From: Morella rubra
Lineage: Eukaryota > Streptophyta > Magnoliopsida > Fagales > Myricaceae
Direction: 5' to 3'
Length of the DNA stretch: 64,000 bases
Assembly: GCA_003952965.2 (NCBI GenBank)
Contig: CM025853.1
Location: 19,648,824-19,712,823 of the forward strand
In this document: positions 33,071 through 42,885 of the stretch, piece after piece
Numbering within the stretch: the stretch's first letter is position 1
How the letters are laid out: every line of letters starts with the position of its first letter
Notes under the pieces: generated by a model
Database searches by the model: none
What the model was told of the DNA's origin: nothing
The model's input: only the letters and a program-made list of their open reading frames with translations
Program-made: the position numbers and the translations under genes

Positions 33071-33604
33071 TTATCAGTCTTTTTATCTGCAATTTCGTCC
33101 CAAGAAAATCAACTTTTTTTTTGGGGACGGACATGAATTTCGTCTCTAAAAAAAAAAACCTTTAAAAAAAAAAAAAAATAGATTGATAATTTATGATACA
33201 ATGTCTCTAAGTGCAAAACATTAGTTCATGGGTGAAAAATATATTTTATCCTTTAAGTTTTTATTTTCAAAACAGGTAAACTCGAATGGTTTGAATTTTA
33301 ATTAAATGAATTAAATTTTCTTTAGATTTATTCTAAGAGAAATGTCCCTAAGTTCGCCCCTTCAGGCTCGGGAGCGACATCATTGCTGCTTATCCGGAAC
33401 TCCTTCCTCCACTAAATTTGCCTCCCAGCTTTAGAACATACGGGCAACTATGAAAGAAAAGATAAGAAGAATTGATTGCGATGATGAATTTATGGGGAGT
33501 GACTACGAAAACTAAGACGAGCCGCGGTAAAATAAAAACTCAGGGGAACCAGTTTGTAATCACTAAATTATTGTCTTCCCTTATTTTATTTTTTTATTTT
33601 TAAA

Positions 33605-33905
33605 ATTATATACACTTTTCATTGTCCAATTTCGATTGTTTTAACACTTTGCACCTCAAACTCATATTTCTGTCAATTTGAATGGAAAGTAATTTTTTGA
33701 CACCTGAAATGACAATTTTATCCCATAATGTATTGGACAGTGACTTCTTATGAGGACCAAAAAGTTAACTTCTGTCAAAATTAACACAATATTTTAAATG
33801 CGAGTACAAGAGGTCTGAAATCAATAATTTGTGGATGTAATGTGATAAAAATAATATTTTATAGTGCAAAGTGTAAGACTCCCATAAATTGGATAGCGCA
33901 AGTAT
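33605..33905. mobile_element. MITE-like inverted-repeat element
   Basis: The left end ('TCCAATTTCG...CACTTTGCACCT') and the right end ('GTGCAAAGTGT...AATTGGATAG') are imperfect inverted repeats of about 45 bp around an AT-rich non-coding core. About 300 bp in all, which fits a MITE. Target duplication not resolved, so the superfamily is unassigned. Confidence 0.45.
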
Positions 33906-35745
33906 GTTGATCCCTATTTTTTATCTTCTTAGCTTGAATCCATTCTATTCATAATACTTTTCCTCTATTTGAACATTGAATTAACAAGTTGTGGAAGTAA
34001 GCAGATCCGGCCACCTCCTTTAACATGTTTGTGAGATTGAATGGAGCGGGTGGACATCCCCTCCTCCTGCATGGATGCTTCACTGGGTGGTGCGCCCCTT
34101 CCACCTTCCTTTTCGTTGGAGTGTATATGCTGATTTAGATATTTTCTAATTTGTTGATCGAATTGGATGATGCAATTTATAAAAAGAGAAAGACAAAATA
34201 TGGATTGAATGTTTTAAGGCTACCATGTCATTCATATCATGAACATGGAATATTATAGTATCTATATGATGTGTCTATCTTTTTTTCGAATTACACATAA
34301 GTAAAATAAAAATAATAGAGTTTCATAATTTAAAAATAGTGTGAAATTTAAAACTTTAACAACTTCCAATTCCTAATAATATAAAGTAACTTCATAAAAG
34401 AAACTTAGAAATCACATTATCCAAAAGGACACTTTTATGTGCTAAGGCTCTTATTCTAAGGTCCTCTATTAATCTTATTCCGTGCTCTAATTCTTATGGC
34501 CTATAGACTCGTAAACACATCATAAACTAAATCAATTTGTAAAAATATTTTTCAGTTCAAATACTACTCTAAAAGCCCTTGCACACACATTATCAGAATA
34601 ATTTTCCTTCAATTCTTGTGATGAGCGACCCACAATTGATCCATAGTAAATTAAAGAGGATGTTGATCTGTGAGGTAATACCTCCTCCTCTGTTGATTTT
34701 TCTTTTCTTGTATATTAAACAACTATTTAAGAACGAATATTAATTATAAAAAAGTAATAAAACGAATTCTGGTACTTCTCTTTATAAACCAATCGATTGA
34801 CTCAAACTTGTTTTAGATCTCATTTTCCGTGGTGTTTGTAAACCAAACTTTTGGTCAATAAAATAATAATAAATAATGTTGTCCAAAATATAGCCTGATT
34901 AATGTTGTCCTTTCTTATAAGCTTTCCAGGATAGCATTGGTTTAAAATCTACTTTTGAGAGTTTTTCAGGAAAGTGATATTGAAAACAATCATTAATAAA
35001 CATTTGTAATGTGTATGTTTGTGATAGTTACATCTGTCGCAGGAAGAGAGGAAGAAAAAGGAGACAAAGTCACAAGGAAAGAAAAAAATTTCTGTTCTTA
35101 AGAAGAAAAAACTTTCTATTCTTAAGAAGAGGCTGAAATGTAAAGAGCAACTACAAAAAAAGAAAGAAGGAAAGGCAAATATATAAAACCTGGCCATTTT
35201 GTGGGATTCGATGGGAAATAAAACGGGTCTATACAGAGGGATCACATGGACAGATTCAAGATATATAATTTAGAGAGAGAAAAAAAATCCTTTTCCGGCA
35301 TCAAACTATTAAAGCAATCAACTATAAATTTTGAAATATTAAACACTAGAAATATTAAATTTCATCAATTTACGTACTTAAAAAAAATTTAATAGTCAAA
35401 ATCATGACACATGTGTTATAATGAGTCACCTAATACGATTTTGACCGTAATTTTTTTTTTTTAAATAAATTGATTGATTTTGAAAGTTTAGAGTTCAATT
35501 TGTTAAAAGTGGTAGTTAAGACCGATTATTTGAGATTACTTTGATAATTTAAGAGCGTAAAGTAACTGTTCTCTTAATCTTAATGATAATTATTCTTCGA
35601 GCCTGATATCAATTTGAAGTGGCTGAACTTTTTGGATATCCATTTTCTTATTTCTAGATTTCAGAATCTCACGTGAGGTAGAAAAAACAATTAACAATTT
35701 TTTGCCACCTGGTGGGAAACTTAACGGCTAGGATAATTATAATTT
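33906..35745. other. AT-rich intergenic, no gene seen
   Basis: I find no domain-bearing frame on either strand. The 98-residue minus frame at 35245-34949 is a Phe/Ser-rich reading of purine-rich DNA and not credible. The region is unique-looking AT-rich sequence with several short A or T tracts. Confidence 0.5.
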
Positions 35746-35749
35746 TGAG

Positions 35750-36060
35750 ACATGTAATCTGACCAGACTTGACGAAATATATTGATCCGATCGGAAATTA
35801 TTGACCGGAAATATGTAGGTAAATATAGTCGAATACAATCTGAATGGAATCCAGTACAATGAATAGATTTGCCTTTGTAGACCGACTCAATAGTTGGAGT
35901 CTTGGAGACCTGGTCCAAGTAAATATTACCCCATATCAACTGGGAGGAGACAGGCCGTACTGGGGTCGGAGATCTAGGAGTCTTGGTTCAACGTCAAACC
36001 CAAAAGAGAATATATTTGATTGAAGTTTTCAGACTCGACCGCCTCGCACCTCTTTTTCAC
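35750..36060 (+). repeat. Diverged direct repeat, partner at 40480-40850
   Basis: Several blocks align collinearly with 40510-40830: '(G)TAATCTGACCAGACTTGACGA' versus 'TTATCTGACTATAGATTTAACGA' in part, 'TCGAATACAATCTGAATGG' versus 'TCTAATACAATTTGAACGG', 'AGTACAATGAATA' versus 'AGTACATTGAATA', and 'TTCAACGTCAAACC' versus 'AAGGTCAACCGAA'. The family is unknown and old. The pair brackets the small gene at 36.4 kb and the two inverted-repeat elements. Confidence 0.5.
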
Positions 36061-36268
36061 CAAAAATAAAAGACAAATATTGGACGTTTCAGAGATCGTG
36101 CAGGTGCTCGTAGATCATCTTTTGTTTTCCCTTTAGGCAGTAGTCAATCAAAGTTGGCCACTGGCCCAAATCAAACGCCCAGACGTTCACACGAACCGTA
36201 ACGCGTATTGGAAGCCAAATTGACCAGCTGGAATGAAGATGCGTTGAAGGAGGTATTACTAGCAAAAC

Positions 36269-36276
36269 TATATAAA
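36269..36276 (+). promoter_or_regulatory. TATA box of the 36.4-kb small gene
   Basis: TATATAAA lies about 125 bp before the ATG at 36400, at a suitable distance for a 90-100 nt leader. Upstream are TTGACC (about 36219-36224), a W-box core bound by WRKY factors, and ACGCGT (about 36199-36204). The motifs are seen; their use is inferred. Confidence 0.6.
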
Positions 36277-36399
36277 GACGATACATCTATCGGTTTTCAG
36301 CAACAAGGCTGGCCTTTGGGTTGAAGACGTACGGGGAGAAGTGATCATCAGACATCAAGAACGATCGAGTTGGTATTAGCATAAGTTGGAAGGAGGAAG

Positions 36400-36591
36400 A
36401 TGTGTTTCGAGGTGAAGTGCTCGACTTGCAGCAAGACCACATGGGCCGGCTGTGGAAAGCACGTCCCTTCCGTTTATAAGCGAGTCGCAGAAGGCCAGCA
36501 CTGTCAATGCCGTGAATGGCCGGGTGTGAAACCCGCAGATCGTCCTGCTGCTGACCAGGGTTCTCAGAGTCGACATACCTCTTCTATGTAG
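36400..36591 (+). CDS. Small conserved Cys-rich plant protein of unknown function, 63 aa
   Basis: An uninterrupted 63-residue frame starts MCFEVKCSTCSKTTWAGCGK, followed by HVPSVY...G-HCQCREWPGV. Eight Cys-type ligands are arranged as C2, C7-x2-C10, C18, then C-x-C (about 34-36), plus His20 and His33, a layout suited to binding zinc or another metal. From memory, plants have a family of short proteins with this same core (C-x2-C-x-K-T-T-W-x-G-C-G-x-H-V), without an established biochemical role; the variable hydrophilic tail after the PGV is usual. The ATG follows a purine-rich AGGAGGAAG leader. The gene has a good TATA box, no intron, and no damage, and stands in otherwise transposon-rich DNA. 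A function should not be assigned. Confidence 0.85.
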   Translation: MCFEVKCSTCSKTTWAGCGKHVPSVYKRVAEGQHCQCREWPGVKPADRPAADQGSQSRHTSSM

Positions 36592-37310
36592 CGTACTTTC
36601 CTCTGAAGATTTCTGCTTCAGTGGACGCTGCCGGAGTTTCCCTCAATATCTTTCGTTCAATGTGTGTGATCATGATCTATTCGTTTTTCCCCATGTGTGT
36701 GTGGCTCTTTGCCGGGGTGTGTTGTAGTGGTTTTCATGTGCCAAATGTAGTTAGTGCCGATCATGTCTTGTGATCACGAATTCAACTCTTTTTGACGAAA
36801 TAAATAATCATCTCTTCTGCTCTTGCTTTTCTGATAATCTGTAAACAGATAGAAGAATAAGAATCTGTTCTCTTTTATTCTAAAAAATCTTGGATAAATA
36901 GTTTATGTCGAAACACGATTGCTTATACTAATAAGTTTCTGAAAAACGAAACGCTCCTTAAAATGTAATCGCATTCTTTGACGAAACGACGGAAATAATT
37001 AAGAAGGCCCACAGAGAGAATCATGGAAACTATGCCAGTCGATAATTTGGCGCTCGCAGTAATAAATCTTTTGTTTTTAATTTTGTCCTAGAAAAACGTA
37101 AATAATTAAAAAGCATCACGTGTCCGCTGTATAAAGTGTACTCAGAAAGTCCTGTCCTAGTTTGGTCTGCACTTAGTGGGCTTAATTACACGATAAACTT
37201 TGAACACGTGCAACGGTCCGTCACTACACATATCGAGGAAAAGTCACGTAAAAGAAGTGTCATTTGCCTAATAAATGCACCATTATGCACTTTTTCTCGT
37301 GAAGAAGATT
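36592..37310. other. 3' flank of the small gene, intergenic
   Basis: The first 200-250 bp are T/G-rich and probably the 3' UTR, with an 'AATAAATAATCA' poly(A)-signal-like site at about 36800-36811. No further gene is visible. Confidence 0.45.
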
Positions 37311-37500
37311 AGAGCTTCTTCGGTTAACAAAAATTCTCAGGATTTTTTTGAATTCTCAGAATACAAAAAATTCTACAACCAAACATCATTCTTAACACTA
37401 CATAAAAATAACTAAAACACGCATATTAATAAATTAACATCACCTAAAAATTCTCAAAACACAAAAAATTCTCAAAAAATTTTCTAACCGAACAACCCCT
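37311..37500. mobile_element. 190-bp MITE with imperfect terminal inverted repeats
   Basis: The left end AGAGCTTCTTCGGTTAAC pairs with the right end, whose reverse complement is AGGGGTTGTTCGGTTAG, followed by shared 'AAAATTCTCA/TTGAGAATTTT' blocks. AT-rich core, no coding. Target duplication is unclear, so no superfamily is assigned. Confidence 0.6.
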
Positions 37501-37567
37501 AAATCTAAAGACGGCGCATGTGTTTGTGGGGTGTAAAAGATGGGTAGAGAGAGCGGTAGTAGGAGAC

Positions 37568-38593
37568 GGGTTCGGTTACTATACTCGTTATGATGCTAAG
37601 CTGTACTAAGCGACGGTGGAGATGATAAGCTGGAGATCCGGTGGCCTAAAAACCAACGCGTCCTTTAAAATGCTACGACCCATCTACCCATCTACCCATC
37701 TCTCGACTCGTTCTGTGGCTGACTCGGAAATTCAAATCGCCCAGACCCGCCCACTTCTTCTCTTCATTTCGAGTTCGTCACCCAGCTCGCCCAGACCTGC
37801 CGGCTTCTTCTCTTTATTTCGCGTACCCCTGTTTTTCAAGTTCTAGTCTGTCAAATCGGCCTCTGTTTGAACTACTATCCTTGCAAGTAATTTTTACATG
37901 ATCTTCTATCACATTATTGGCTACGTTGAGGGGCCTTTCCAATGAAGAGATGGGAAAACAGAAACAGACAAGGCTCAAGGAAGCAAAGGAAACAATGTGA
38001 TGATGTATTTAACCGTTTACCAAGAAGTAACTCTAACGCCCTAACACCAGAAATGCCAGTCAAGCAAACCAAGCAAGACAAAATCATAAACTTCCTCCAT
38101 ATATCGTACACGTTTGTACAATTAACACATAAGTTCTCTTCATTCAAAAGAGCAAGCATTATTCCAAGATATGTCAGACTGAAAAGGTAATCAGACTTGT
38201 CGAGATCTTTCATCCAAAGAAATAATAATTTTGTACGTAGGATCCAGGGTACATCCTCAAGCAAAACAGAAATGCATTTTTGCTTTCCTACCTAAACCAA
38301 TAAAGGAGCCACAGTGAAAATAAAATTACTTGCAAGGCTAGTAGTTCAAACAGAGGCTGATTTGACAGACTAGAACTTGAAGAATAGGGGTACGCGAAAT
38401 GAAGAGAAGAAGTGGGTGGGTTTGGGCGATTTGAATTTCCGGGTCAGCCACGAAACGGGTTGAGAGATGGGTATATGGGTCTTAGCATTTTAAATGATGT
38501 GTTGGTTTTTGGGCCGCTGGATCTCTAGCGTATCATCTCCACCGTCGCTTAGTATCGCTCAGCACCATAACACTTAGTATAGTAACCGAACCC
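37568..38593. mobile_element. Mutator-like element with ~300-bp inverted repeats and 10-bp target duplication
   Basis: The arms (37568 to about 37895, and about 38322 to 38593) are long, near-identical inverted repeats beginning GGGTTCGGTTACTATAC and ending with its complement. The flanks carry an exact 10-bp direct repeat, AGTAGGAGAC (37558-37567 and 38594-38603), close to the 9-bp duplications of Mutator-like elements. The left arm has an extra internal copy of an 'CGCCCAGACC.GCC' block, so the arms differ by about 50 bp. The central roughly 425 bp has a 116-codon minus frame (38264-37914) and an 82-codon plus frame with no known domain. It could be a captured host fragment, as in Pack-MULEs. 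No transposase, so non-autonomous. Confidence 0.8.
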
Positions 38594-38678
38594 AGTAGGA
38601 GACAGTATACAGTAATTACCGAACGTTCAGAACTATTGACTACTAGTAATAAAAACATTGATAGAACGAAGTAAAGCT

Positions 38679-38739
38679 CACTAGGGGCCCAGAAAAACCC
38701 ACTAGGAGCTGAAAATACTCACTGGGGGCTGGAAAAACT
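38679..38739. repeat. Three 20-bp tandem units
   Basis: Three near-copies of CACTAGGGGCTGAAAAAAC-like sequence follow one another (starts near 38679, 38700 and 38720). Non-coding, in the gap between the two inverted-repeat elements. Confidence 0.6.
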
Positions 38740-38837
38740 GAAATGAAAAATAATAAAGCTCGACAAAGGGACAATAAAAACAAAAACATAACCTGAACCC
38801 AAAAATTTAAGCTTGAAATGAGAAAGCCACTGAAAAT

Positions 38838-39989
38838 GGGTTTGGATTCAGTTCTGACATATCCAGACCTATGCTTTGGATTTAATCTCCCATATCCGAC
38901 GGTGGTTAGGCCTGCACCTCATTTAATGAGGCCTGACCCGCGTTGGCTTGCTCGGCTCGTGGCTGGCGCGAGTCAAACCCCCTGTTTTGTCCTCCATAGA
39001 TGTAGCGGTTAGACCACTACAATTTATGTGTGACTACAAGTCCGACCGCTACGACACAAACAATTTGAACCCATTTTTGTTGCTCGTTTCAAAACCATAT
39101 TTCACAACAATTTCAAATCCCACCCATTTCGAACCTCCAAATCCCTCCCATTTAGTTTCTTCCCAAATTCCCACATTTCAGTTTCTCACCCATTTCGAAA
39201 TCTCTTATTTAGAAATCCCTAAAATCCATATTCATTTAGCCCTACCCTAGCTCCAGCTAAAAAGGAACAATTTTGCATAGATTCATTTGGCCCTACCTTT
39301 GCCCTACCTTGGATAGAGCAAAACATGTGACATTTTTTGCAAATTCTTTTTGCTCGATGGCCGCTCAATATTGGCTCAAGCGAAGTTCGCCGAATATGAA
39401 TTTTAACCAACTTTTCGACTTCTTTTTTTGAATTAAAACCCAACCTCTTCTTTATATGCCTTGTGAGGTCGACCAAGAGAGTTATCGAAGCCTTTTTATA
39501 TTTTCTAGGGAGTGACCTTCGAGAGAAAATCTCTTTTCTTAGGAAATTTCTTCAAACCAAATCCAAAAAACAGAGCGGGTAGAGTTTTAGAGATTTGAGG
39601 GATTTTTAAATGAGTGAGAAATTGAAATGAGAGGATTTGGGAAGAAACTAAATGGGAGGGACTTGTAGGTTCAAAATGGGTGGAATTTAAAATTGTTTTG
39701 AAATGGTTTTGATACGGTTTTGATACGAGCAACAAAAATGGATTCGAAGTGTTTGCACTGTAGCGATCGGAGTTGTGGTCGCACATAAATTGTAGTGGTT
39801 CGACCGTTACAGCTATGGAGGACAAAAAGGGGTGCCTGACTCGCACCAGAGACGAGCTGAGTGAGTCGACGTGGGTCAAGCCTCATTAAATGAGGTGGAG
39901 GCCTAACCACCATTGGATAAAGGAGATTAAATTCAGACCGTGGGTCTGGAGGTGTTTGGACCCATACAATCTAGACTGAATTCAAACCC
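38838..39989. mobile_element. Second long inverted-repeat element (MULE or foldback-like)
   Basis: About 400-bp arms (38838 to about 39240, and about 39560 to 39989) are imperfect inverted repeats from GGGTTTGGATTCAG to CTGAATTCAAACCC; inner blocks such as 'GTGGTTAGGCCT.CACCTCATTTAATGAGGC' and 'TTTTGTCCTCCATAG' occur in both, inverted. The 320-bp centre has no domain. Arm divergence is clearly greater than in the neighbour at 37.6 kb, so it is older. The GGGTT-starting termini resemble that neighbour, but I could not find a clean target duplication. Confidence 0.68.
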
Positions 39990-40479
39990 TTGAATGGTTG
40001 GAATGGTGTCGTTGTCGGCGTGTGAGCCCACGTTCAACTGTGGAAGCGTCAAACTTGGATTCTATTGGTTGCCTGAAGCCCCTGAGTCCATCCAAGGGGC
40101 GTGTGACCTCCAAAGACAACCAGAAATGGCCCAACGAGAGGGAAAGGTGTTGGCCTTGAGAGCCATCAGGTGTCGTTCAACTGGTATCGGGTTGGTGTAG
40201 CTGAGTTCGTCTTCGTAGTTCATGTCCTCCAAAGACCATGAGATCTAGCTGTCAACATTCCAAGCTTTAAGCGAAGAAACAAGATGAGGGAGGGAGGTTA
40301 TTTACATATCCGGTCATAGGGGGCTTTGTCGAAGAGTGGGGTGGGAGACAGGAAGAATCGACGCTCCTCCCACTGTTGGAGGTAGTGAGGAAAGGGGAGT
40401 GTTTAGGGCGGGTGATTTTGGCGGATCATGCGTACTCCATGGCATGCGGAAAAAAATCATTAAAGTTTTTTATGTTGAA
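39990..40479. other. Intergenic, no gene seen
   Basis: A 68-codon plus frame (39994-40200) has no recognisable domain and is probably incidental. No other feature. Confidence 0.4.
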
Positions 40480-40850
40480 CATGAGTAATCCGGAATTAAC
40501 TTGTATATATCTTATGTTAAGACAGCTTATCTGACTATAGATTTAACGAATGTTGACCCAAAATACAATTATCAACTGAAAATATTAAGGTAAACAAAGT
40601 CTAATACAATTTGAACGGGTGGAGTACATTGAATATGTTTGGCTCTGTAGAACGATAAAATTATTTGCAATTTGCATCCCATCTATTACCAATACAATCT
40701 TAGAGGGTTAGGGAATGGTGCGAGGGGTTGAACATCTAGAAGAATTGTTGGGCCAAGGTCAACCGAATGTACATGAATATTTTATTTTAACGGACTCGAG
40801 CAATTTTCAATCCAAACTTGACTCGCCCCAAACAAAGTGGTGATCAAATA
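40480..40850 (+). repeat. Diverged direct repeat, partner at 35750-36060
   Basis: Collinear with the earlier copy in several blocks (ACAAT(C/T)TGAA, GTACA(A/T)TGAATA, the GGTCAACC-like block). Both lie in the same orientation. Confidence 0.5.
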
Positions 40851-41109
40851 TACTAATTATGGCGTGAAAAATATTGTAGAGAAGTTATTTCCACTTTTAT
40901 AGATAATATTTGTTAATATTCCTATTTTTTCCGTAGTACCTCTAATAATTCCATGTATAGTTGTCGATCCATTCATGACACTACTTGTCCAACTGCAAGG
41001 GAGAAGTACTATGTACTTCCGTGTTCCATGGCGCCGGGTCAACACATTTTCTTGCCAACAAAGAATGACAAATAGGAGCTCTACATATTTTTTCGTTAAC
41101 AATTTTCAC

Positions 41110-42885
41110 AGCTCCTATATCTATTTTTAGCTCGCGTTAGGCAACCTATACAACCTCAATTTCAAATTGGATCTCCCTTTCCAGCGGAAACACATTCCGA
41201 AACTCCCTCACTATCGGGATTGCATCTAATTCCTTACCCTCCTTCTTTGCTTCCAACAACAATACCAGAAATCTCCGAGCTCTTTCTGCAGGCACCTTCG
41301 GGTTTGTAATGTTGATATCACATGAGGTTCGGATCTTCCCCGTGTGCTCCTATACTTGAACTCCTCCTGTATGGTATTCGGAAAATGACCTCTTTATTAA
41401 AGCAATCCATTGAGGCATGATATTTCGCTAACCAATCCATACCCAGAATTATGTCGAACTCCACCATGTTCATGAGAACAAGGTTTTCTGGCAACACTGT
41501 TTCCTCTACCAGAATTGGAAAACCCGCTATAACTTGGTCACAAATCATGGACAATCCCCCTAGAGTCACTACTTCTAAGACGGATTCTAAAGGCTCCGCC
41601 TTAACCCCACTCAACAACTCACAATGGTAAGAAATGAAGGAATGAGTAGTACCACAAGTCAAACAATATAGTTACTGTCCCATGAGGCTAGAGAAGGGTA
41701 CTTAATATCACAACATCTGTCGCCTCTTCTTCCTCTGCTGTCAGTGCAAAGACTTTTGGCTGGAACAATGTTCCGCTGTTGCTTTTCTTGATTGAAACCT
41801 CCCTTGCCATTCCCTACTGGTGCTTGAGGTAGAACTCGAGGGGGTTCGTTTTGCCTGGTAGGGCACTCTTGAGCATAATGTCCTGGGCAACCACATATGT
41901 AACACGTTCCGTTCCCCATGTGGCACTCTTTCCCAAGGTGGAACAGCTTATAGTGGTTGTAGGGTGTCCCATGGTTACCCTTAAATGTAGCACCACCCGT
42001 TTGGCCTCTCCATTGACCACCATCATTGTTAAACATCTTAGTCTGGGGTTGATCTCGTGAACTATTTCCTTGCTGTGGAGGGCGCTTCTTCTACCGGTCA
42101 TAAAAAGCCGTGTTCCTTTGAATTCTATGCTCCATTATTGCAGCTCGCTCCACCAGTTCAGCCTAGTTCCCAAAATTATGGTGCAAATTCGGTCAAAAAT
42201 TCGAGGGTTGAACTTCCTTGCCTTCTTCTCTTCATTGGTAATCAAGTGTGGGGCAAATCGCAATAGCTCCATGAATCTTGCTGCGTCCTCCTCTTCTGAC
42301 ATCGACCGTTGAACTAAATTAGTGAATTCCCTCACTTTGGCATCTCTGGCCGAACGAGGAAAATATCGGTTGAGGAACTCCATCTTGAACCTTTCCTAAA
42401 TGATTGGTGCCCCTTGCAACTCTTACTCTAGAAGTGCGCTCCTTGATATCCACCACCTTTTTGCCTCCCCAAACAACTTATAGGCGGCATACAACAACCT
42501 TTGCTCATCGGTGCATCCCAATACTCTAAACAATTTTCCAATGTCCAGAATCCAGTTTTCTGCCGATATAGGGTCGGTTTTGCCATTAAAACCAGTGGGG
42601 TGTTGTCGATTGAACTGATCAAAGGAGCACCCTTATTTTCTCCCATCATTTCGGTTGGGGTTCTGGTTCATCTGTTTAGCCATGAACCCAACCAAATTGC
42701 GAAGGATTTCCTCAACATTAAATCTCGGGTTGGGTTGACCTTGATCCCGGTCCGGGCTCCCATCACCCACATTCTCAGCCATTGATTTCCTGAAAGCACA
42801 ACATTATTAATACTACTACAAAATATAATGGTTCTAGGTACGCAAACAATAGTAAGATTCACTCCTAAACCACTCTTAAACCATG
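41110..42885 (-). mobile_element. Gypsy gag-protease-RT remnant (5' half of a fossil)
   Basis: On the minus strand, in order: a gag segment ('LNRYFPRSARDAKVREF', 42383-42135), a CCHC zinc knuckle ('CYICGCPGHYAQECP', about 41905-41860), an aspartic-protease-like part ('DIILGMDWLAKYHA', about 41450-41410) and the start of the RT region (about 41250-41110). A primer-binding site, TGATATCAGAGC on the minus strand (42896-42885), precedes gag right at the LTR border. RT, integrase and the 3' LTR are not found in the window. It is broken in several places and old. Confidence 0.82.

Noticed and set aside
34949-35245. 98-codon Phe/Ser-rich minus frame
   Set aside because: Low-complexity reading of purine-rich DNA with no domain.
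37914-38264. 116-codon minus frame as a host gene
   Set aside because: Lies in the centre of a Mutator-like element with no known domain; kept only as a possible captured fragment.
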